From: Prinia subflava
Lineage: Eukaryota > Chordata > Aves > Passeriformes > Cisticolidae
Length of the DNA stretch: 64,000 bases
Reading direction: 5' to 3'
Assembly: GCF_021018805.1 (NCBI RefSeq)
Contig: NC_086249.1
Location: forward strand, 80,192,472-80,256,471
The number at the start of each line of letters is the position of its first letter. The first letter of the stretch is position 1. The position numbers and the translations under genes were made by a program. Below the pieces are notes generated by a model, which saw only the letters and a list, made by a program, of their open reading frames with translations, was not told where the DNA came from and ran no database searches. Shown one piece after another: positions 1 through 12,031 of this stretch.

Positions 1-3000
1 GCAAATGTGCCTGGGATCAGAAGTCCTTGTGCTGTGCAGCTAAAGAGTGGAGTGTGTAGCCTAAAGTGAGATGGGGGCAGGGTAGTCTCCTCTCCAGTGG
101 ATAACGGTGAAGTTTGAGGCTGTCCTGTCACATCCTACGTGTGTTGGATATAATTTTTATTCGATACATGGACAATATTGTTGCTTATCATTTGTTACTT
201 TTATAAGAAAGAATCCCTAGAAAATTTTAAAAGGTTTTTTTTCTTGCCAGTAGTACCTGAAAAAAAGTTACAAAATGGTTCTTCTTCTCATTCATTTCTC
301 AGGGGAAAGATATTTCATTGTTGCTTTTGTTAGCATCATTATCATCATGAAATTTGAATAATTATAACAATATACTTCAGGAAACTAAAAATACTGAAAG
401 GAATGAAATGTAAAAAAAACTACAGTGTTGTCTTCCTTTGCATAACGTGAAAGAAAGTCATATGAGCCACATCTATTTACTTTTCCAAACCAGCTTCTAT
501 TAGTATACTAAAAATACTGGAGAAGTTGCTTCCCAAATAACTTTCTCAGCCAATATGTAATGGGAAAATAAACCCTAATTCACCCAAGTGTCATAAAATG
601 AGCCAATCGTTAATTGACAAGCCAGCATCAAGTTCATTATCTGATCCACTGACTTTTTCACAACAATCAGCTTATTTATGATCTGGTGATGTGTATCAGC
701 TGCCAAGAGTAGTATATAGTAGTATTAAACTACTTTTACAGGAAAAAAGCCCACCATTTTGTATAACATTAATGACATTCCATTTGTGTGTTCCTGAAAA
801 ATGGCTCCCCTGCAGTTGTCTAAGCATTACGTTTCCAGACAAGACCCATTTATTGCTTCATTTATTGATATGCAAGGCAAGTTATAGAATAAGTATCATA
901 TCAGTGAATCAAAAGCAGTAATTTGCACTGTTCTTAGAGACATAATGTCTGGAGAGTCTAAAACTAAACTAACTCCAGGAGATGTTTATGAGTATTGTGA
1001 ATGAGGGATAAAAAAATCCACCCAAGAGCAATAACTTGATGATGGGATTTTAATTTAATTTGAAGTAATGTAACCACACTGCATGAGGGGAAGGAATGGA
1101 GGGAACAATCAAGTCTCTTAACCAACACTATTTTATCCTGCCATTAAATTGTTATAATTACCCAGTATTTGACCAGATGGCAAGTCATTTCTAAAGTTGG
1201 ACCAGGTGTTCAAGATGCAGAGATAATCACAAAGCTGATGACTGTGGTGAAACTAATTAAAAAGTGTGTTGCAGTGGCACAGTGGTGCTGTGGAGCGAGA
1301 GAGTGACCAAAAATAACACAAAAATAATAGAAAAATTCTGAAGTACTACAGCAAATTGATTTGGAAAATAGTAAGCAAAACCAAACAGAATTTAATTAAT
1401 TGGAATGATCAAGTTCAGAGAAACACTCTAATAAACTATTAAATATCCTATTGGGGGCTTTTGGGGATTTAGTTTCTGTTTTCTAACACAAATAGGAAGA
1501 CAGAAGTGAAAGGCAGAACTAATAAAGATGAAAACTGTCAACCCAATCAGAAGGGCAAAACGCAGGCACAGATGCACATCAAAATGAAATGTGGGCACAG
1601 AAAGTCCTTTTCATGCAGATGAACGCTGATTACATGGCCACAGCTGGAAATTACAGAGAGCTTTATTCATTAAAGACTGACTAGCTTCAATTAGGCTTTG
1701 CTTTCATGACAAAACAACAGAGTAGCAAAGAAATGAATTGCCATGCTGTGCCTGCAGTTCCCCAGAACACACTGCCCTGCAGCTAGCACACTTCTGCTTG
1801 ATAGACCCCTTCACCTTTCTGGGACCAAAAATCAATTCAGACATCAAGGAAAATGCATTTAACTGGAGGGTGGAGGAGAAAGCAAACTTTCAACACACAT
1901 AAACACTGCACTATACAATGAAGGAAATCAAACTGTCTTATTGCCAGCTTGGTGCACAGAGGTGTACCCTGCCAGCTCTGTACTTTGTGATCTTCTCTGG
2001 CTGTCTGCTCTAAAATGTAAGTGTGAATGCTCATGCTGTGCCCATGGCCCTGAGGAGATCACTAATAGGCTCTGTGCTATGTCCATACATGGTGCCTGAT
2101 GCTAAGGGCTCCTGGGCACAGTAAAAGCTGAGACCTATTAAAGACAGCTCTTCATGAGGTTTTCCACTCAAAAAAAGGGGGACATTCACAGCTTCCCAGC
2201 TGGTCAGTCTTGGCAGAAGAACTCCTCCTCTCTGTGCTCTTGCAATCTACTCCAAAGCCTGTGGACACCCATGAGGCGAGAGGGTTCAAACATCAGCAGG
2301 CTGATGAGAGCCTTTAAGTCCTCATCTTCAGTAAGCATTTTTGCCATTTGCCAAAAATTACGAAAATTATATGCACCCCTTCACCCTGTGGCTGCCACAT
2401 TGTGCTGATGATATATTTTGGCACAGCTGCATGAAGAGCTTTTGCTAGCAGTAACAATTAGGTTTCAGAGTCACTCTGCTGCTTGGCTTTTATCTCTGGG
2501 GGAGCTTTCAGATGTGTGAGCTGACCTCACTTTGGGCAAGGATGCTCAGAGCATTTGCGCTCCCATCAAGCCCTCCACATTACAGAGAGTTTCTTCTTGT
2601 TGCATTTGTCTTTGCCTGCAGAAAGTTGGAAATGTCTTGGTCCAGAGGTGCAATGATTTGAAATACGAATAGGTAGCAGATGGAGTTGATAAATCTGTTG
2701 GTAGTCTGATTAATTCTGCCAGTAAGAATTTTGCACTCACATTAGTTCTAGCAATAACATATTGTTGGCCTCTCTCTTGATTAAGGCTACAGGCTGCAGA
2801 AGCCCTGCTGCTGCAAACAAATGTTTCTTCATACCTTCTCCAGAAACCAAAAAGGATCACTAAGTCTGTTAATGGCTGTGAAAAGTTCATATCTGTTATA
2901 TTGGATCTAGTAATTGATGTCCAGACTGCTAAATCATTGTCTCACTATTATTTTCTTCAGTTCTCCAGCTGACTCAAAAAGAAGAATCATTTTTAATCTA

Positions 3001-3497
3001 TTACTCCTTTTTTGTTCTTTTTTTTCTTTCCATATTTTGGAATTTTCAATCAACTCTTGTTGTGACATTGATGTTGGGAAGACATTTCCCTCACTGGAAT
3101 AAGAAAAACAAAGACCCATAATTGGAAACAGGAATGTAGACCCCAGATAATGGTGCAAGACTATAGAACACTGTTTAACCAGTTGAAAACAGAGCTGCAT
3201 TCATTCCTGCAGTGATTCCTTAATACAGAGCACACTGCAGGGCATGAGGCTTTCCAAGTATTTTTAACCTCTTAGAAAACTGGTATTCTAGCATAAATGT
3301 CTCAAGGCATTTCCTATTCAGTGCTTTACAGTTTCTAATGGTTATTTCTCTTGGGACAATTGTGGATAAGTAGACCATGAACCCTAGCTTCTGTGATGCA
3401 GGCACAGTGTCTTTTACTATTATTGTTATTATTAACAAGTGCATAATTTCCTGCACCAGCTGTTGTTTCTATGCTGTCTCCTTGCTGCCATACTTGC
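1..3497. other. Intergenic, no gene seen
   Basis: AT-rich unique sequence. The longest open frame is 114 codons (minus strand, 2546-2890), with no recognisable motif. I see no repeat family, RNA gene or splice pattern I can support. Confidence 0.6.
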
Positions 3498-3502
3498 CCT
3501 AT

Positions 3503-4309
3503 TGTCTTGGTTTGAAAGACAGATATCTGCTAGGAAGGGGCAGGACCTCCCTAGAGATGGAGAATTCAAATCCCCTCCCTCCAAATTATTCCAATTAAAA
3601 GGAAAATTAAAGGAGCTTTCAGGCAGAGGTATGGGGGTAGGAATAACAGTTCTTTACTAGTATATATGACAAAATGACAAACAAACAACAACTACAGCAT
3701 CAATAATAAACAGAACCAAGAACCTTGAGGGCTTTCTTTTACAAAAGCCCAGAGCAGTTTGATCTGGGTGCCCCTGCAGGACTCCGAGAGGCCGAACTGG
3801 AAGGAAGGAAAAAGTCCCGGGCTGGTGGATGAGATGAGGAGCTCTGCGCTGGCAGCTGGAGCAGCAGGGGTGTCCCGGCAGGGCTGGGCAGTGCAGGGCT
3901 ACAGAGTAGCAGGAGAGCCTCAAAGGTCCGAAGAAGCAGCGGCGGTGGTGGGAGAGGCTGGAGAAAGCGAGCTCAGCATTCCCGGGTACACAGCAGATGA
4001 CGATAGATTTTCCCAGGACGAGGCAGGGGCAGAGGGCAGCCTGACCGTCCTCCTCGGCGCTGAGAGCAAGAGTGCCTCCCCCTCCCCCAGATCTGTCTTT
4101 TTGCCTTTCCCCAAAGCTAATCGTCTCTCCCCTCTGAGGGACACTCCCAGGGACTCAAAAACAATAGGTGTAGCTTCGTGCTGCCATATCCCTCAAGCAC
4201 TCTTTTTGTCCTGACTAAGTAGTCATTAAGGCTTCTTGGAAACTTATGGGAAAAAATTCTGTGAGAAGAGGAAAAAAAAAAAAACCAAAACCAAATCTAA
4301 CCCCCAACA
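3503..4309. mobile_element. Solo LTR of an endogenous retrovirus, copy 1
   Basis: The element begins TGTCTTGGTTTGAAAG and ends ACCCCCAACA (TG...CA), and is flanked by a perfect 5-bp target duplication, CCTAT, at 3498-3502 and 4310-4314. It is 807 bp long and clearly homologous, in the same orientation, to the element at 58140-58960. No gag, pol or env lies beside it, so it is a solo LTR left by recombination. A 5-bp duplication and a TGT...ACA end suit an ERVL-like family, and I recall this start from passerine LTRs. The transcriptional orientation was not settled. Frames inside it, such as 3759-4214, are incidental. Confidence 0.9.
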
Positions 4310-4314
4310 CCTAT

Positions 4315-7300
4315 GTTTAAGCTGGCAGGGGGGATTGCTATTTTTTGGAGTAAGGCAAATAAAGATAGGTTAAAGGAACTCAGAAATAAAAAGCTCATGT
4401 ATGAATTCAGTAAGGACACCACAGGACTGAGGTAAGCACACTGCTAGGGAAAAAGAAATTTCCTGTTAATCTACAGATTTTAAATTACAAATTAGAGCAC
4501 ACGTATTTGTCCTTCTGACCAAAGGTTCAAATTTATAGTGACCTACACACAGAGGTCTTTAATATCTATGCAATCAATTTTAAGTGCTCAATATGCCTTG
4601 CCACCTGCTCACATTTGCACACAGAATGGATGAACAGGACCTTTTTTCCCTGCCTCTGCCATACAAGGGCCTCTGCTGCCAGGTGACACTGCAGAATGGA
4701 GGAAGACCAGGTTAAAATCTGCTGCCTTCCTTGCCCAGGAGAAAGCTGGCATAAATGTATTTTCCCACAAAGTAGGCATGTGCCTTGGCTGTTAAGAGTA
4801 AAAAAGAAAGAAGCTAAAGAGAGGAAATAAAGGGAGAGAAAAAGAAGGTCAAGTAAGTGTCCCTTCATTAATGATAACTGACCATTTCCTTGTATTAGTA
4901 ATATGCAAAAATAAAAATCTCTTGACTACAACCTGATACACAATATGCTTGTAGGAGCCCTTTTTGTTGCCTTTCACAGATATGTTCAGCCTCAGATGGG
5001 CTTTGGCTTTCCAAACCTCAACCCAAGGACACTTGGAACATTCCACCTGCTCAGCATTCAGTCTCATGGCCAGCTCAGAGCAGATATAACTAGGGAAAGC
5101 CTCCATCCCATTTAGACAGTGGTTCTACATGTCTCCTGGGGTTTTTTTATCCCTGCTTCTGCTTTCTGTATATTTTGGGTTTACGCCCAAGCTCCATCAG
5201 GATCTGCTTATTCATCTAGCAGACCTCTTGCCACCATTACCTGACTTCTTTTGTGTTGGGATGGAACATGCTTGGAAACTGAGGAAATTATTCTTGAAAA
5301 TCAATCAGCTCTCCTGGACCTCTCTTCTCTCCAGGGTCATATCCGATAGGGGTTTTTTCCAAACTTTTCTGAACAAATTTTTGGCATATTTTTAAGATAA
5401 CACTTTAGTGATGACTTTGCATCATTTGCCTCTCTGCTTGCTTTGGATTGCCCCTTTCAAAACAACCAATTAAACAAAATTCATATTTTGAGCAATACAA
5501 TAGGCTTTTTGTTTCCCATCAGGAAACCTAGAGGCCCTGTGCTGATCCCATGTAGTTTTTGCAAAAATTCAGGACCACTAGGCTTTGTGAGTGACTTCAG
5601 TCCTGCAAACCTATTTAGCTGTGACAATTCTGGGCAATTTCAAATTTAATGCATGCTCAAGAACCTCAAAAATCAGTCTCCATGAGATTAAGATCTGCTC
5701 AAGTAGATGTCATCTACAGTAATATGTTAATTTTGTCACAGAATGCAGATGAGCATTGCAGTAATAACGACACTAAAGCTAATAAACCCAAAATGTCTAG
5801 AGAGAATAATTGCTCTATGACCTTGCTCCTTTCCAGTGAATGACCTTGTAAGATTGGAGAGTGAGGTGGCTGAACATGTTCTGATACAATGTTCTCCTAT
5901 TTGAGAATGATCCCACAACTGGGACATCACAGAAGGACATATATATATTGTCCCGAAGAATTTGACACAAAATTATTTACCTTGTTTGCTTGAATAGTTC
6001 TGAAATTTGCAACTTAACATGATCACAAATCCCTGCTTGAATTAATGCATCAGTATTTGAAATGCATAAGGTACAAAATAAAGTTCAAAACAAGAAACTA
6101 AATATGAAGATTTTCAATAAACTCGTGTCAATGGTTATCACTCTTTTTCATTTGCTCTTTGAAAATTTTTACTTTTCATTCACAATATGAAGAAGGAATG
6201 CAGGAACACAATGTTTTTCATTTTTTCACTACAGCTACTTAAAGGAGTGTATTAAGGCAAAATGCAGCCCAACATCTCTTAGACAAAAAATGGTGTCAAG
6301 TTTATTATTTTGGGCTTCTTTTTAATTTATATAATTAAGACATTGAGATAATAGCAGTGTTCTCATGGTTTGGGAAGAAATACCTGCACTCTGCAGAGAA
6401 AACAGATGTTTTATCAAACTCTGAAGATAATCAGCGTATTTACATACACACTTTTATGTTTAACTGCCAATTTCTGTTTCCCAATTAAAGTGGTTTATTT
6501 GACTGTTATCTTTAGCTAATTAGTACTTATTTTAGGGACTGAATGCAGAGTAGGTTTCATGGGAAAGTAAACTCATTGGCTTCAAGTAGGGAGAATAGCT
6601 TGATGGCTGAAAGAGAATCGCCCCAGATAATGAATTCCTGGGTGTTTTGTAATGTAACCTAATGCCTCATGCAGCTACTAAACTCCCAGATGGCCCAGCA
6701 GAGGCATATACTCATCAGGTGACATATTAGCCAATTTAAAAGATAATTAGTAAGCACCCTTCTTTCTGTATTTTTTAAGCGTTAGGAAGATTTACATTGC
6801 ATTCTTTTATGTACTTGCCTCCAATTCAAAACATATGGAAAATTCTTTTTCTTTCTTTTTCCCAGAGGTGCCACTCTCCTGCTGCTCCCATTGACTTCAG
6901 CACACACTTATGTACTAAACATGCTGCTGTGCCTTTCGGCTCATGCACCCTTGATTTCCCAAGCACCTTCACTGTCGGGGTATCTGCTGTTGCAGGTGCC
7001 TCTTCCAGGTTTCACAGCAGGAGCAATTTATTTTTATTTTTCTTATGCCAACAGACCTGAGGCTTTGCTTCACCAAGAGGGGTATGGTTCAGTTACCAGA
7101 GGATGTCAGTGCTGTGTAAGTGTTGGCATTTGTTTGGTAAAATTATTCACAAAAACCAGAAGGCAGCTAAAGGAAGTGCGGGAGATGGATGTAGAGTGTG
7201 GCTTGATTCTGAACCACTGTATGGACCTGGCTCCATCTCTTTAGACAAGCATCTTAAAGCTGAGCCCCAATACACTGAGGGTATAAATGTATAAATATAG

Positions 7301-10028
7301 CTGAGTATAGCTCTCCCTGAGGATTTAGGCTAGACAGGCTCTGAACCAAAGGGTATAGCTATTCTGTTCTGGTATTAAGTAGATGACTAGATTCCTCTCC
7401 CCATAACGTTCCAGCTTGATTTCCTTCCCATGAAGCAAACAGTGAAAGGTGTGAAGCCTTGGGCCAACACTGTGGGACGCAGGTGCTGGGACCTGACCCT
7501 TCCACATCTGGATTTCAGACTATTCTGCCTGGATCTTTCTTGCACGCTCCAGATTCCCAGCCTACATTTAATTTTTCCACAGAATACTCACATCCATTCT
7601 AGCAAGTGCTTATAATGTGAAGGGATTTGAAGTATATATATGTATCCTTAGGCATAAAGGTTAGCATACATAAAATAGTTGCATATATTGGACTCAGTTT
7701 TCTGTCTAGAAATCTGTTTAGCTCTTTTGACTACAGCTGTTCTCTCCTTCATTTTTTCTTTATCGAATTGCTTTTCTGTCATAAATTTTACTTTTTTCAA
7801 ATTTACTCAATACCTCAGTCTCAATTTTCTACAATCTTCTAAATTTTCTCCCTAAATCTGCTCGTACCTTCTCCCAGTTTTCTAAAATCTTGACAGGAAA
7901 ATTTGTATAGGTATTATAAATAGGGAATTTTGTTTTAATAGATTGTTACACACCTACCACTTAGTCTCCATAAGTGCTTAAGCAGCAGTAGCAAGTAACA
8001 AAGTTCTGAGCCTACCTCTAGATCTGAAATTATTTTATGTTAATCTTTTATATGTATAATTTGGGCAGATCTTCAAACCTCCCCACCCACTTGCTCTGTA
8101 GCATGTGGTTGCTGCCAAGTTCAGTGACACACAGAAAGAGCAGATGGTGATCCCACCCTTCTCCCCAAATTCACGATCTGGGGCTCTTGCAAGACACTCA
8201 TGTTTCTGGATGGTTGGGCCTCCACTCCAGCCAAAACACAGGCTGACACCGCAGGGTGTTATTTTTCCAGGCTGTGGCAGAGACGGCACCTGGCTGATCA
8301 GCCTGGATGTTTCCATGCTTTGCCATTTCTTCTCTTCTTTGTTATATTTACATATTTTGATACACAGCAATTTCTTCTCAGCCCTCAAGGCTGCTCTTCT
8401 CCAACAGCCAGTAACTGTCTGCTGTGGAGCTGTTCATGGCCATGCACCCTCCACATGCAACCTGTGCCCCAGTTTTTAAGTCCTTAGCTGTTATTGCACA
8501 CTTAAACCCCATGTCAGCCTCAAGGACTCCTGGTGCCAGGCTCTGTTTCACACAGAAGATTCTCACAGCCAGATGGTGACAATCCTGGCAGGACAGGGCA
8601 GGGGCCTGGCAGGGTAAGGCAGAGTTAGCAAAAGGCCTGTGGGTGCTCCTGCTGGGCTTACTACCACTTAGAAATGCTTAAGGAGAGTAAGGAGGATTTT
8701 CTGCCACAGTGATGTACCAATTACATATCTTTCCAGCCATCACAGGAAGAGGATTCATAGACTGCCCATTACAAACTCTTTGTCCTGTGTCTCATTCCTG
8801 CACGTGCCACTGGTGTGCAGTAGCTTTTTTCACAGTTGGAAAGGTAGGAAAAATGGTAGACGTTTCCTTTCCCCATCTTCAGAAATACGGAACCTTTTCT
8901 GTCCTAGTAAATTGCAATGTGCTGCCAGGGAGCAACCACTTGGAATTTCTGTTTCTGTGTCTTCTCCTGGAACTCAAATCTCTGAGATGTCTGCTGTGGA
9001 TTGCAGGAATATGGATAAATATCTGGATTCCATAAGTTCCTTCTTCTACACTCCTTCAAATTAAGGACAACCATGTAGGCTTCTGTGAAACATTGCTGGG
9101 AAAAAAGACTGAGACTTAGAGATGAAATTTTTCACGACTGTGAATGTATACACAGCCAAGTGTTAAAACCTTGAAAAATAGATTAAATGCATAAATGAGA
9201 GGCATTTAAAAGAGACAGCAACAGAAATCTGCAAAGCAACAATTAGGAATACTATGTGAAAGGTGTTATATTGAAAGAGAGAATTTATATGTGTCTGTGA
9301 ATGGGACAAAATTTAAACTATAATTAGTCTTGTTGACAGACTAGCAATTTTTCCTATTGAAAGTTTATTGTTTATAAAAATTGGTATAAGAGTATTATGT
9401 TTATAAAACTAATTATCACAAAATCAATGGTTCACATTTTAGAAAAAAAAAGGTTTAACTATGTTAGAGGCCACATAATAATTATTTGACTTAAAATTTA
9501 CTACAAAATTATTAAACAGGCTTGTTCTTAGATACTTGTGACATTCAGTGTGAAGAGCCTCAAAGAAATTTTGCTGTCCTTAATATCTTCAGGTATCTGT
9601 CAGCAAAATTTACTTTGAAGAGCAAAACTATCTTTCCTTGAAATCAAAAGAGTCACCTATACTAATTTCAGAGTGAGCTGCATCAGGCACTGGTGACCAG
9701 CTTAAAAGTTCAAAGTAATTTCAACAATTTTCAGTGGAAGGAGGGTTGTTCAGCAGGGCACAGCTCAGGCCTTAGCAATAAATACATTTACTTGGAATGA
9801 TTCTGTATAATATATATATTTGCTCTACAACATTTATGAATATCTGTGGAAGGAATTTGTAGAGCATGTAGCAATTCAGTACCCAGAAGAACGAGGTAAT
9901 TTTCAAGACATCACAAATAAAATAAGTTGATAGGTATTCAGGGAGGTTTTGGGGCAATAGTGTGAAAAGTCTGTACAAATTACTCTTTCAGTATGGCAAG
10001 TATGATGCATAACTTTTAAGGAGTCACT
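4315..10028. other. Intergenic, no gene seen
   Basis: Unique AT-rich sequence between a solo LTR and a CR1 fragment. Frames up to 124 codons (8105-8479) overlap frames on the other strand and have no family signature. Confidence 0.6.
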
Positions 10029-10336
10029 GAATCATAGAATGGTTTGGGTTGGAAAGGACCTTGAAGGTCATTTCATTCAAACTCTCCTGCCAAGGGCAGG
10101 TCCAGCTGTCACTACACCACGTTGCTCAGAACTCCATCCTAGTGGCCTTGAACACTTCTAGGGATGGAGCATCCACAGCTCCTCTGGGCAACCTCTTCCA
10201 GCATTGCACCACCCTCACAGTAAAGAATTTCTTCTTAATATCAAATTTAAATCTACCCTCTTTCGGTTTAAAGCCATACCCTTTATCCTGTCACTACACA
10301 CCCTTGTTAAAAGTCCCTGTCCAGCTTTCTTTTTTC
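10029..10336 (-). mobile_element. CR1 LINE 3' fragment
   Basis: AATCATAGAATGGTTTGGGT followed by GGAAAGGACCTTGAAGGTCA is the reverse complement of the usual avian CR1 3' end. Homology continues through the conserved CR1 3' region to about 10336. The element is 5'-truncated, as most CR1 copies are, and has no intact coding sequence. Confidence 0.92.
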
Positions 10337-11407
10337 AACTCAGGACAGTCCAAGAGCTTTATTAGTTTTGGTTTTGAGCAAATATATGGAAAAGTGTTTT
10401 AATTTCAAATCTGAAATGAAGCCAAGGCTGGGCTTTATTCTGTTGTTTAGTGATAAAACATACATTTCTTCACATTCTTCTGATGTTCCTTCATAGCTGC
10501 AACTAATGATGGATGTCACATATGATTAGCTGAGTTTCAACACAAAACTGTGCTGAACTGAAACTGGGTTTGAAAAGGCCATCCTTAGGCAAAATTTTCT
10601 GCATTTTGCAAGGAGCAAGGCCCTTCATGTTCTAGACCTGACTTGTACAACTAGTACAACTGTAGTTTCAGATTCAAGTCGAATGATTCAATATGAAGTA
10701 CTTAAATTGTGAAGAGATTATACTCTGAGGTTCCATTACTCAGTCCTGCTTCCCTTTCCAAAATCCCCTACACAGGAGTGCTTTGCAACTATTTTATTAT
10801 TACTTTCCATTGTAAGTAGTGGTCTTCTGGTTTCCTTTCCCTTTTTTCTTTCATAATTCCTGAATGTATTGCTTTGTTCAGACATTAAAAACTGCAAATA
10901 TTATTTAAAAACTGCTTAAAATCATTGGAAAAAAGCACTGGAGCACAAGGCTTTGCATTTCAGATCGTAAAACCAACACAAATAATTTAGTTCAAATTGC
11001 AAGGACTGTAACTCACTGTTCACCAGAGGAGCCAGCTGCTGATCTATATTTTATGGAATGTACATTTTTAATGAAAAAGGAACAGTTTTCCATTTTGAAA
11101 TGGAATGAAATACTGATTGTTCCGTAATTTAAAAAGAGAAAAAAAGAAATCTCTTGCTGCTCCTGGTTGCAGTAATCCACCTGATTGCTTCTTTTCCATC
11201 TAAGTCAGTTCTAACAACTCATTTCCCTCCTTCCTCAAAGACAACTCTGCAGCCTTTCATTTTTCCCTTCTCATCCCTTATTTCCCCCTCTCCTGACCCC
11301 TGGGACTATTGCTCCTTCCCTCGAAATGCCCAGACTTGCCCACAGTACTCTCCAGAGGGATGTTGCTGCCATGTCCATGCATGGTGGAATAGATTTTCTA
11401 TCTCAAC
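10337..11407. other. Intergenic spacer between two CR1 fragments
   Basis: No feature recognised. The sequence is AT-rich, with pyrimidine-rich DNA towards its right end near 11150-11340. Confidence 0.55.
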
Positions 11408-12031
11408 ACTCAAAGGGGCCAACTGTGTCCTCAGGTGCCTCGGGCATGACTTCACCAGCAGGTGGGTGGAAGTGACTGTCCCTCTCTGCTTCACACTGGG
11501 GCAGCCTCACCTCGAGTCCTGTGTGCAGTTCGGGTGCCACAATTCAGGAAAGATATAAAGCTGTTAGAGACCACCCAAAGGAAGCACACAAATACAGTGA
11601 CGGCTTTTGAGGGAAAGCCATATGAGTGGTGTCTGAGGTCACTTGGCTTGCTCAGCCTGGAGATGAGGAGGCTGAGGAGAGACCTCATTGCAGTTACAGC
11701 TTCCTCACAAGGGGAAGAGGAAGGGCAGGCACTGATCTCTCCTCGGTGGTCACACGACCCAAGGGAATGACATGAAGCTGCGTCAAGAGAGGTTCAGGTT
11801 GGATGTCAGGAAAAGGTTCTTCATGCAGAGCATGATTGGGCACTGGAACAGGCTTCCTAGGGAAGTGGTCACAGCACCAAGACTGACAGTTCAGGAAGCA
11901 TTTGGACAATGCTCTCAGCACATGGTGGGACTCTTGGAGTGTCCAACACAGGGCCAGGAGTTGGATTCCATGACCCAACTGTGAGCTTCTTCCTATTCAG
12001 TATATTCTTTTCTCAGCATATTCTGTGATTT
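11408..12031 (+). mobile_element. CR1 LINE 3' fragment including the end of ORF2
   Basis: The stretch begins with the decayed ORF2 segment GGGGCCAACTGTGTCCTCAG. It continues through GCTCAGCCTGGAGATGAGGA and GGCACTGGAACAGGCTTCCT, and reaches a tail ending ATATTCTGTGATT. This order is that of CR1 ORF2 and its 3' UTR on the + strand. Short frames here are broken pieces of ORF2 or chance. Confidence 0.88.

Noticed and set aside
3759..4214. 151-codon + strand frame
   Set aside because: It lies inside the solo LTR and has no retroviral gene content. The second LTR copy does not keep the same frame.
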